From contig JAFTGB010000018.1 in NCBI GenBank assembly GCA_017458125.1, forward strand, positions 58,173 through 122,172: DNA of 64,000 nt, in the 5' to 3' direction. The stretch's first letter is position 1. Every line of letters begins with the position of its first letter. Source of the DNA: Prevotella sp. (lineage in GTDB: Bacteria; Bacteroidota; Bacteroidia; Bacteroidales; Bacteroidaceae). The position numbers were made by a program, and so were the translations under genes. The notes under the pieces were generated by a model, which made no database searches, was not told where the DNA came from, and saw only the letters and a list, made by a program, of their open reading frames with translations. Positions 16,034 through 22,968 of this stretch are shown piece by piece.

Positions 16034-16324
16034 TTATATACCTACGAAATCCAATTCGTTCCGCTTGATAACAAGCGGATAGCGCTCAGGGTGGCGGAGA
16101 CTATCGAGTTCGAGATCGACATCGAGGTCAGGCCACTCAATTGCTTCGGGACCACTCATCTGCACATTTAACACGCTACGGATGGGCGCATCCTGCATCC
16201 AAGGGATGCGGTTGTACGACAGGAAATAGTCGTGACCCAGCACAGAGAGCATGATGCCCTGGGCGTTAATCATCAATACGCTTGCCGATGTGTTGGCGGA
16301 ATTGTTCTTTGAAGTTGTCTGCAT
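16034..16324 (-). CDS. DUF2442 family protein
   Basis: A 96-residue protein matching DUF2442: VLMINAQGIMLSVLGHDYFL, then FL..R.PWM-type and WPDLDVDLELDSLRHPE. DUF2442 proteins pair with DUF4160 proteins in many bacteria and are suspected toxin-antitoxin-like modules, but no activity has been proven to my knowledge. Its first 59 bases overlap the end of the DUF4160 gene in another frame, so the two are translationally coupled. If the conserved part is the whole domain, the true start could be a few residues later than the ATG at 16324. Confidence 0.75.
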   Translation of the reverse strand: MQTTSKNNSANTSASVLMINAQGIMLSVLGHDYFLSYNRIPWMQDAPIRSVLNVQMSGPEAIEWPDLDVDLELDSLRHPERYPLVIKRNELDFVGI

Positions 16325-16517
16325 ATTTCTCTACGATTCTTTCTATTTCATTTAACTTGTGCTCGGGGATGCCCGTGTTCTTGGCCAGTTCCACATGAGG
16401 CTCCAGCCAGAACTTGGCCTCATGACCACCACAGAGCACGTGGATGTGTATCCGTTCCTCCTCGTTGAAGTATATCTTGAACGTATATTCGCTTTCGCGT
16501 CGGAATACTGGACTCAT
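16266..16517 (-). CDS. DUF4160 family protein
   Basis: An 83-residue protein of the DUF4160 family: FKIYFNEEERIHIHVLCGG followed by EAKFWLEPHVELAKNTGI. The HIHV motif is the family hallmark. The ATG at 16515-16517 is chosen over an upstream GTG. It is the first gene of a two-gene operon with DUF2442, driven by a minus-strand TAAATTTG box at 16537-16544. Function is unknown; the pair is often called a putative toxin-antitoxin module. Confidence 0.78.
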   Translation of the reverse strand: MSPVFRRESEYTFKIYFNEEERIHIHVLCGGHEAKFWLEPHVELAKNTGIPEHKLNEIERIVEKYADNFKEQFRQHIGKRIDD

Positions 16518-16536
16518 AATCACTTGTTATTTGGTG

Positions 16537-16544
16537 CAAATTTA
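16537..16544 (-). promoter_or_regulatory. Putative promoter of the DUF4160/DUF2442 pair
   Basis: TAAATTTG on the minus strand fits TAnnTTTG and lies 19 bases before the DUF4160 start codon. Confidence 0.5.
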
Positions 16545-16710
16545 CGAAAAGTTTCCCAAATTGTGGGCATTTCTTGAGAAAATATGCAAAATAGCAGTTT
16601 TGCTTAGTGGCATCTTGCGGACATTCCCCAATTCTCCTCGAAATGCCTTTATTTATGGGTTGAACTGCGTTAATCATCCAAAATTGCTTCCGTTTGTCAG
16701 TAATATTTAG

Positions 16711-16718
16711 TAATTTTG
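16711..16718 (+). promoter_or_regulatory. Putative promoter with very short leader (glycosyltransferase)
   Basis: TAATTTTG fits TAnnTTTG. The predicted start point, about 7 bases past the box centre, lies only about 5 bases before the ATG at 16727. Confidence 0.55.
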
Positions 16719-16726
16719 CAGGCGTT

Positions 16727-17698
16727 ATGAGCGAGAACAGACCGCTGGTCAGCTTTATCGTGACCTGTTACAACCTGCCGGTGCCCATGCTTTGTGAGTG
16801 CATCGACAGCATACTGGCACTGACGCTTCTGCCGTCGGAGCGTGAGCTTATTATTGTGGACGATGGCTCGGATACGAGTCCGATGAATGGCCTCATGCAT
16901 TATGGCGACGACATTGTCTATGTGCGGCAGAAACACGGCGGTGTCAGTGAGGCACGCAATGCGGGACTTCACGTCGCGCGGGGCACCTTTGTCCAGTTCG
17001 TCGATGGTGACGACCGCCTGTTGGCCGATGGATACGGGCATTGCATAGAGGTAATCCGCCAGCATGCCGATGCCGAGGTGGTGATGTTCGACTTCACTCG
17101 CGGCGAGCCGCGGCGGGCGTCAGCCGTGCCAGTACCAGCCGTTAGTGGCAGCGAGCTGATGCGTCAGCAGAACATCCGTGGTGCTGTGTGGTGCTGCCTG
17201 TTCCGCCAGTCGGTGCGTGGCACACTGCTGTTTACGCCCGGTATCGCCTATGCCGAGGACGAGGAGTTCATGGCACAGTTGCTGCTTAGGGCTGAGGTTG
17301 TCTACGTGCTGACTGCCGAAGCCTACTACTACCGCCAGCACTGTGCATCGGCGGTGAGTAGGAGGGACGAGGCTGCAGTCTGTAGGCGGCTTGACGATAC
17401 GCATACTGTCATCATGCGTCTGCACCGGTTGGAGGACCGTCTGCCACGCCCTGAGCGCATAGCCCTGCAGCGCCGTGTGGCCCAGCTGACCATGGACTAT
17501 CTCTACAATACTATCATGCTGACGCGCTCGGCGGCGGTTGTCGACAGCCGTATCAACGAACTGCACGGGGCAGGGCTGTTCCCGTTGCCAGCCCGTCCTT
17601 ATTCAGCCAAGTACACATGGTTTCGCCGTTTGGTAGGCTCGGCCATAGGCCGTCGCCTGCTTCTGCATACGTTGCCCTATATGAAACGCGAGCGATGA
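16727..17698 (+). CDS. Family 2 glycosyltransferase
   Basis: A 323-residue GT-A fold enzyme. It has VSFIVTCYN at the start, the nucleotide-sugar binding IIVDDGSDTS, a GGVSEARNAGL turn and VDGDD (the DXD-type metal site). About 70 residues later, a region with EDEEFMAQ gives the probable catalytic base. These enzymes transfer sugars from nucleotide donors to surface polysaccharides or glycoproteins; donor and acceptor cannot be told. The ATG at 16727 follows the promoter box closely. Its stop overlaps the start of a second GT2 gene as ATGA, so the two form an operon. High GC, like the rest of the core region. Confidence 0.9.
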   Translation: MSENRPLVSFIVTCYNLPVPMLCECIDSILALTLLPSERELIIVDDGSDTSPMNGLMHYGDDIVYVRQKHGGVSEARNAGLHVARGTFVQFVDGDDRLLADGYGHCIEVIRQHADAEVVMFDFTRGEPRRASAVPVPAVSGSELMRQQNIRGAVWCCLFRQSVRGTLLFTPGIAYAEDEEFMAQLLLRAEVVYVLTAEAYYYRQHCASAVSRRDEAAVCRRLDDTHTVIMRLHRLEDRLPRPERIALQRRVAQLTMDYLYNTIMLTRSAAVVDSRINELHGAGLFPLPARPYSAKYTWFRRLVGSAIGRRLLLHTLPYMKRER

Positions 17699-18711
17699 TG
17701 GAAGAGAAGATATCTGTCGTTGTCTGCACGTACAACCAGCAGAGTACCATCGGACGCACGCTGGACTCTATACTGGCCCAGCGGTGTCATGTGCCCATGG
17801 AGGTAGTCATCGGCGACGACCACTCCACGGACGCAACTCTCACGGTGTGCAGGCAGTATGCCGCCCGCCATCCGGACATCGTCCGCATTGTGGAGCAGGC
17901 GAGCAACAGGGGCCTTCAGAACAACTACTTTGACTGTCTGTTGGAAACCCGTGGCCGTTACATTGCCGACTGTGCCGGTGACGACTTCTGGACGGATCCG
18001 CTGAAGTTGGAGAAGCAGGTGACCGTGCTGCAACAGCACCCGGAGGTGAGCATGGTGCTGACGCGGTGGAACCGCTACGATGAGGCTACGGGACTGACGA
18101 CCCCGGGCGCGTTGCCCCCTTTCCGCGAGGCTGTTGTCGACGGGCGGAAGGCACTGCTGCCCATCGTCACTCAGACCGACATGAGCGTCTTTCACCTCTG
18201 CACGTCGCTCTACCGCGCCGACGTGTTCCGTAAGGCCTACGATGCTGACCCTGAGCTGTTCCGCAACAGTGACTTTGGCGTGGAGGACACGCAGGTGGCC
18301 TTCGTCATGGCACTCGGCGGAAGCATCGCTTATTTGCCCGATGTCACGCTCAACTACAGCACGGGGCACATCTCGGCGTCATGCCAGTGCGACGATTCTC
18401 GCCAATACCGTTTCGTGCTTGGCATCACGAAGATGGCGCACTACATCGTCACCCGCTACCACCTACAGTGCACAGAGACGGATCGCCTCTTCAGCCGCCG
18501 CCTCCTTGCACTGGCCATGCATGCTTTCAGAGCACATAGCCCCAGTCTGGCGCAGCAGACAGCAACGTTGAGACAGCAGTGGGGGGTGAGGCCGTCGTTA
18601 TGCTTCAGCATCGTCCTTGCTGTCATGCGTCATGAGCGGCTTTGGCGTCTTTCGCTCAGGCTCCGCCGTATCGTCGTCGCCCTCAAGAGAGCATTGGCAA
18701 ACAAGCAATAA
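17695..18711 (+). CDS. Family 2 glycosyltransferase
   Basis: A 338-residue GT-A enzyme: ISVVVCTYNQ, VIGDDHSTDATL, NRGLQNNY and CAGDDFWTDPLKL, the last being the metal-binding motif often found in capsule or O-antigen transferases of Bacteroidetes. The start overlaps the upstream glycosyltransferase stop (ATGA; a second ATG follows immediately). The C-terminal 100 residues are basic and amphipathic, suggesting peripheral membrane association. The partner gene and absence of other polysaccharide genes nearby suggest a two-enzyme glycosylation step. Substrate unknown. Confidence 0.9.
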   Translation: MMEEKISVVVCTYNQQSTIGRTLDSILAQRCHVPMEVVIGDDHSTDATLTVCRQYAARHPDIVRIVEQASNRGLQNNYFDCLLETRGRYIADCAGDDFWTDPLKLEKQVTVLQQHPEVSMVLTRWNRYDEATGLTTPGALPPFREAVVDGRKALLPIVTQTDMSVFHLCTSLYRADVFRKAYDADPELFRNSDFGVEDTQVAFVMALGGSIAYLPDVTLNYSTGHISASCQCDDSRQYRFVLGITKMAHYIVTRYHLQCTETDRLFSRRLLALAMHAFRAHSPSLAQQTATLRQQWGVRPSLCFSIVLAVMRHERLWRLSLRLRRIVVALKRALANKQ

Positions 18712-18755
18712 AAAAAGAAATCACGAATAACCGTTTAAATAAAAGACTTACGACC

Positions 18756-20765
18756 ATGACAGACGAAAGAATCATACGCATGCAGCAGCTCATTCGCGAG
18801 ATGAACGATGCCTCTGATACCTACTACAACGGCTTGCCGGAGCGCATGACGGACTACGAGTGGGACCAGCGCTTTGACGAACTGCGGCAGTTGGAGCAAG
18901 AGACAGGCACTACGCTGCCCGACTCGCCGACACAGCGCGTAAGCGAGGACACGGTGCAGGGGCAGAAGGAGGAGCATGAGTTCGCGGCTCTCTCGTTAGC
19001 CAAGACGAAACGAGCTGACGAGGTGGTGAAGTGGGCCGAAGGCCGTCCCGTGTGGGTGTCGTGGAAGCTGGACGGTCTGACACTGGTGGCCACCTACGAC
19101 AATGGCACGCTGACCAAGGTGGTGACGCGCGGCAATGGCCACACGGGCACCAACATCACCCATCTGGCGGGAGCCATAGGCGGTCTGCCGCAGCATATAG
19201 TATGGACGGGGCACACCGTTATCCGCGGTGAGGCCGTCATAGCGTACGATGACTTCGAGCGGTTTCTCATGGAGAGCGGCGAGGACTACGCCAACCCCCG
19301 CAACCTGGCCTCCGGTTCGCTGACGCTGAAGGACGTTGAGGAAGTGCGTCGTCGCCACATCAGCTGGATTCCTTTTACGCTGGTCTACACCACTGCAGAC
19401 ATTAACTCATGGGGAGCACGCATGGACTGGCTCGACAGCATGGGGTTCAGTACGGTGGAGCGCCAGCTGATCATGCAGCCCGACATGGCGGCGATAACGG
19501 CAGGCATTGACCTCTTCACCCAGGAGGTGACGACGAAAAAGAACCCTTACCCCGTGGACGGCCTCGTAGTGTGCTACGATGACACACAGTATGCCATGAC
19601 TGGCAGCGTCACTGGACACCACGCCACACGCGCCGGACTGGCCTTCAAGTGGCAGGACGAGGCGGCGCAGACGGTGCTGCGTGAGGTGGAGTGGTCGTGT
19701 GCAGCCAGCACCATCTCGCCTGTGGCCGTGTTTGAGCCGGTGGCATTAGAGGGTACTACGGTTCGTCGCGCCTCGCTGTGCAACATCAGCGAGTGCGAGC
19801 GTCTGGGCATGGGCGGTCCTGGTACGCGCCTGTCGGTCATCAAAGCCAACAAAATCATCCCGAAAGTCATCGCCGTAGAGCATGCTGAGGGTACCTTCGA
19901 CATACCCGAAGCTTGTCCCGTCTGCCACGCCCCCGCCGTGGTGAAAGTCAGCGAGGGCAGCGGTACGCGTACCCTGCACTGCACCAATGCTGACTGCCCG
20001 GCTAAGCAGCTGAAGAAGTTTGCGCGCTTCGTGTCGAAGGAGGGCATGAACATTGACGGCATCTCGGAACAGACACTCTCTAAGTTCATCAACTTAGGAT
20101 GGGTGAGCGAGTACGCCGACCTCTACAGCCTGCGCGCCCACATCCGCGAGCTGTCGCAGATGGAGGGCTTCGGCGAGAAGTCGGCAGCCAACATCATGCG
20201 CTCCATCGACCGCAGCAGAAGCGTCGAGGCGCACCGTCTGCTCTATGCGCTGAGCATTCCCCTGTGCGGCCTCGACGTGTGCAAGCGCCTGCTGTCGGCA
20301 TACTCGTTAGAAGAACTGGTGGCCGAGGCCACTCGCCGCAGTGTCGACCTCTTTGCGTCGCAGCCAGAGCCGCAGGACGTTTTTGCCCATGTTGCCGGCA
20401 TCGGTCCTGAGAAGTCGGCCCACTTCGTAGCTTGGTTCCGCGATGCAGGCAACATGGCACGCTACGAGCGTCTTGTCAGTATGTTAGACATTCTGCAGAC
20501 AGCAGCACCCACAGGAGAGCGATGTCAGGGACTCACTTTCGTCATCACTGGCGACGTGCACCACTACAAGAACCGCAACGAGCTGAAAGCCTACATCGAG
20601 TCGCAGGGCGGCAAGGTGGCCTCGGCCGTCAGCGGCGCCACGTCGTACCTCATCAACAACGACGTCACGTCGACCTCAGGAAAGAATAAGAAGGCACAGC
20701 AGTTAGGCATACCCATCATCTCGGAGGACGACTTCATCAGCAAATATACGGAAACGGAAGCATGA
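18756..20765 (+). CDS. Divergent NAD-dependent DNA ligase (LigA-like)
   Basis: A 669-residue protein with the full LigA layout: Ia-like N-terminus ending in SPTQRV, adenylation domain with the nucleophile in WKLDGLT (K104), RGEAV and YANPRNLASGSL, OB fold, a four-Cys zinc finger (CPVC, then CTNADC), helix-hairpin-helix repeats and a BRCT domain (GLTFVITG onward). However, several positions depart from classical LigA. The TRGDG..GEDVT segment reads TRGNGHTGTNIT. The motif IV lysine (K290 in E. coli, in DGVVIK) is a cysteine here (C273, in VDGLVVCY). It is therefore likely a paralogue with altered activity rather than the replicative ligase, which should be elsewhere in the genome. The stop overlaps the start of the next gene (ATGA). 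Confidence 0.85.
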   Translation: MTDERIIRMQQLIREMNDASDTYYNGLPERMTDYEWDQRFDELRQLEQETGTTLPDSPTQRVSEDTVQGQKEEHEFAALSLAKTKRADEVVKWAEGRPVWVSWKLDGLTLVATYDNGTLTKVVTRGNGHTGTNITHLAGAIGGLPQHIVWTGHTVIRGEAVIAYDDFERFLMESGEDYANPRNLASGSLTLKDVEEVRRRHISWIPFTLVYTTADINSWGARMDWLDSMGFSTVERQLIMQPDMAAITAGIDLFTQEVTTKKNPYPVDGLVVCYDDTQYAMTGSVTGHHATRAGLAFKWQDEAAQTVLREVEWSCAASTISPVAVFEPVALEGTTVRRASLCNISECERLGMGGPGTRLSVIKANKIIPKVIAVEHAEGTFDIPEACPVCHAPAVVKVSEGSGTRTLHCTNADCPAKQLKKFARFVSKEGMNIDGISEQTLSKFINLGWVSEYADLYSLRAHIRELSQMEGFGEKSAANIMRSIDRSRSVEAHRLLYALSIPLCGLDVCKRLLSAYSLEELVAEATRRSVDLFASQPEPQDVFAHVAGIGPEKSAHFVAWFRDAGNMARYERLVSMLDILQTAAPTGERCQGLTFVITGDVHHYKNRNELKAYIESQGGKVASAVSGATSYLINNDVTSTSGKNKKAQQLGIPIISEDDFISKYTETEA

Positions 20766-21250
20766 AGAACAACCCACTGGCCATCATTCCGCTGATATTC
20801 CGCTCCGTAAGGCCCAGCAGGACGGATGACATGCCGGCTTTTGCATTGCCTTTTTGGATAAAGAAAGGGTATGAGGCACTGACGTTCTTCGGCCACATCA
20901 TCACCCACACCCGTCAGGAGGCCGATTGCATGAACAGCCACTATGACGCACTGAAGAACCACGAGATGATACACTTGTATCAGGCGCGGAGCACTGGTGA
21001 CTCGTGGCTCTGCTTCTACTGGCTCTACCTGACGCACTGGCTGCGCGCAAGCCGCTACCGCTGTCATCTGAAGAACGCCGGATACTGGCTCAACCCCTTC
21101 GAGATGGAAGCCTACCGCCACATGGACGACCTGCAGTACCTCAGCGGCAAGCACGAGGCCACCGAATGGCGCCAGCTGGCCAGGCTGTCGCTGAAGGAGC
21201 GGCTTCAGCTGTGGAAGCAGGAGCACGGCGTGGCAGAAAGTCGGTCATAA
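20762..21250 (+). CDS. Hypothetical protein with HExxH-like motif
   Basis: A 162-residue protein with NHEMIHLYQ, an HExxH sequence that in zinc metallopeptidases binds metal, followed by a hydrophobic stretch SWLCFYWLYLTHWL and a second acidic patch NPFEMEAYRHM. The E-x-E-A-Y segment could give a third zinc ligand, as in other small Bacteroidetes proteins of this kind. No signal peptide. It overlaps the ligase gene by 4 bases (ATGA) and so is translated with it. Whether it is a peptidase is unproven; no named family was recognised. Confidence 0.6.
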   Translation: MKNNPLAIIPLIFRSVRPSRTDDMPAFALPFWIKKGYEALTFFGHIITHTRQEADCMNSHYDALKNHEMIHLYQARSTGDSWLCFYWLYLTHWLRASRYRCHLKNAGYWLNPFEMEAYRHMDDLQYLSGKHEATEWRQLARLSLKERLQLWKQEHGVAESRS

Positions 21251-21275
21251 ATTTGTTTATTTGCCTCTTTTCCAG

Positions 21276-21283
21276 TACCTTTG
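21276..21283 (+). promoter_or_regulatory. Putative promoter of the LolA-like gene
   Basis: TACCTTTG, the preferred form of the Bacteroidetes -7 box, ends 9 bases before the ATG at 21293, implying a leader of about 7 bases. Confidence 0.65.
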
Positions 21284-21292
21284 CACCCCGTT

Positions 21293-21925
21293 ATGAGAAA
21301 GCTATGCATATTGATGCTCACCCTTTGGGCTGCTGTGGCCCTGAATGGTCAGGAGCATGAGACACCTAACGCCAAGCAGGCCCGCCGTATGTTCAATGAG
21401 AGTTACCAGATGATTTTCGGCAGTCAGGGCTCGCAACTGCACTACAAAGTCAACATCATCGGTATCTACAAGACCGAGGGCACCATTTGGACAAAAGGTA
21501 AAAAGAGCAAGTTTGTGGACGAGAAGTACATTGCGTGGAACGACGACGTCACCTACTACCGGCTTGAGCGTAAGAAGAACCGCGTCACCATCTATGATGC
21601 TCACTCTGACGAGCGCGACAAGTATGCCACCAAGTTTAAGTTCGTCCCCGACAACTACACCTACAGCATCAAGGATGCTGACGAGGGCTACTACATCACG
21701 CTGAAGGCCAAGAAGGGGGTGAAGGGTATCAAGGAGGCCCGCTGCCTGTTGGACAAGCGGACGCGCTACCCCATCAATATACGCGTTAAGGTGGGCATTT
21801 TCCGCACTACCATCAAAATCAGCGGTGTCAAGATAGGCGGCATCAGCGACGAACTCTTCCAGTTTCCGCAGGAGCAGTACAAGCACTGCGAGTTTGTTGA
21901 CAAAAGGGAAAAAGTAAACAGGTGA
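21293..21925 (+). CDS. Secreted LolA-like protein
   Basis: A 210-residue protein with a signal peptide (MRKLCILMLTLWAAVALNGQ). The mature part has the beta-rich pattern of LolA/LolB-like folds: LHYKVNIIGIYKTEGTIW, a KGKKSKF strand, then IKISGVKIGGISDELF near the end. LolA proteins carry lipoproteins through the periplasm; Bacteroidetes have several LolA-like proteins of unclear cargo. The start at 21293 is set by the promoter box and signal peptide. It has its own promoter and is followed by a HAD phosphatase gene. Probably periplasmic. Confidence 0.65.
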   Translation: MRKLCILMLTLWAAVALNGQEHETPNAKQARRMFNESYQMIFGSQGSQLHYKVNIIGIYKTEGTIWTKGKKSKFVDEKYIAWNDDVTYYRLERKKNRVTIYDAHSDERDKYATKFKFVPDNYTYSIKDADEGYYITLKAKKGVKGIKEARCLLDKRTRYPINIRVKVGIFRTTIKISGVKIGGISDELFQFPQEQYKHCEFVDKREKVNR

Positions 21926-21971
21926 GATAACGTATTAACGCAACGTGAACAGTCAACAAACAGTCATTCCA

Positions 21972-22796
21972 ATGGCAGACAGGAAGCAGGGTGCAGGGTA
22001 TGCCCTCTTCTTCGATATCGACGGTACGCTGGTCAGTTTCAAGACTCACGCCATACCGGCGTCCACCCTGCTTGCCCTGACGCAGGCAAAGGCCAATGGT
22101 CACAAGGTTTTCATCTCCACTGGTCGCCCGCCACTCATCATCACCAACCTCGGTGCCGTCGAACACCTCATCGACGGATACATTACTATCAATGGAGCTT
22201 TGTGTTTTGTGGACAACAGGGTGGTCAGCTGTAAGAGCATACCCGAGGCCGATGTGCTTACTCTGGTGAATGATGCGCAGCAGAAAAACTACGGACTGAT
22301 AGTGGTAGGCGAGAGGGATGTGGCCGTGCTCGACCCGCAGGGCGATGTTGAAAGGATATTCCGTGGCGAGATAGCCGTGGACAACCTAAATCTGGCAAAA
22401 CCTTTGGAAACGGTTCTCAAACAACGCATACTCCAGCTCTCTCCATTTTTCCAGGAGGATTACGAGCGTGACATGATGCTGCGTCTGCCAGGCTGTACGT
22501 CCGGCCGCTGGCATCCTGCTTTCACCGACATCACGGCAAAGGGAGCCGATAAGGGTGAGGGCATTCGGACGCTGGCTACCCACTTGGGGTTAGACCTGAA
22601 ACGCACCATGGCCTTTGGCGACGGCGGCAATGACATTTCAATGATCAAAACGGCAGGCATCGGTGTGGCTATGGGCAATGCCTTAGCGTCACTGAAACAG
22701 GTGGCCGACTACGTCACTACATCTGTCGACGATGACGGTGTGCTGTTTGCTCTGCGGCATTTTGGACTGATATCATCAATGATTAGCCGTTTTTAA
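21972..22796 (+). CDS. Cof-type HAD-superfamily phosphatase
   Basis: A 274-residue HAD hydrolase of the Cof/YbiV subgroup. The catalytic motif I is FFDIDGTLVSF (nucleophile and acid/base aspartates); motif II is FISTGRP; motif III/IV is KGEGIRTLATHLGL, then AFGDGGNDISMI. The C2-type cap domain sits between motifs II and III. These enzymes dephosphorylate sugar phosphates, FMN or similar small metabolites in the cytoplasm; the substrate is not predictable. The ATG at 21972 is preferred; an upstream GTG at 21945 would add nine residues. High GC core gene. Confidence 0.88.
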   Translation: MADRKQGAGYALFFDIDGTLVSFKTHAIPASTLLALTQAKANGHKVFISTGRPPLIITNLGAVEHLIDGYITINGALCFVDNRVVSCKSIPEADVLTLVNDAQQKNYGLIVVGERDVAVLDPQGDVERIFRGEIAVDNLNLAKPLETVLKQRILQLSPFFQEDYERDMMLRLPGCTSGRWHPAFTDITAKGADKGEGIRTLATHLGLDLKRTMAFGDGGNDISMIKTAGIGVAMGNALASLKQVADYVTTSVDDDGVLFALRHFGLISSMISRF

Positions 22797-22840
22797 CGCC
22801 AGATTTTGGCATGATAATCTCCTTTCCCCTACGTTATCCG

Positions 22841-22861
22841 TACCTTTGAGCTGTGCTCAAA
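22841..22861 (+). promoter_or_regulatory. Upstream promoter box overlapped by a dyad (pheT region)
   Basis: TACCTTTG at 22841-22848 overlaps a perfect dyad TTTGAGC-TGT-GCTCAAA at 22845-22861. A second box lies downstream at 22927. The dyad could be an operator or the base of an RNA hairpin at the 5' end of a longer leader. Confidence 0.4.
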
Positions 22862-22926
22862 GCACACTCAATCTCCCTCGCGTTCGGAAAATCGCAAAAA
22901 GATTTGCATTTTCGCTCACTTATTTG

Positions 22927-22934
22927 TACCTTTG
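22927..22934 (+). promoter_or_regulatory. Putative promoter of pheT
   Basis: TACCTTTG, 34 bases before the pheT ATG. Confidence 0.6.
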
Positions 22935-22968
22935 CACGGATTTTCAGAAAATAACAAATAATTGCGCA

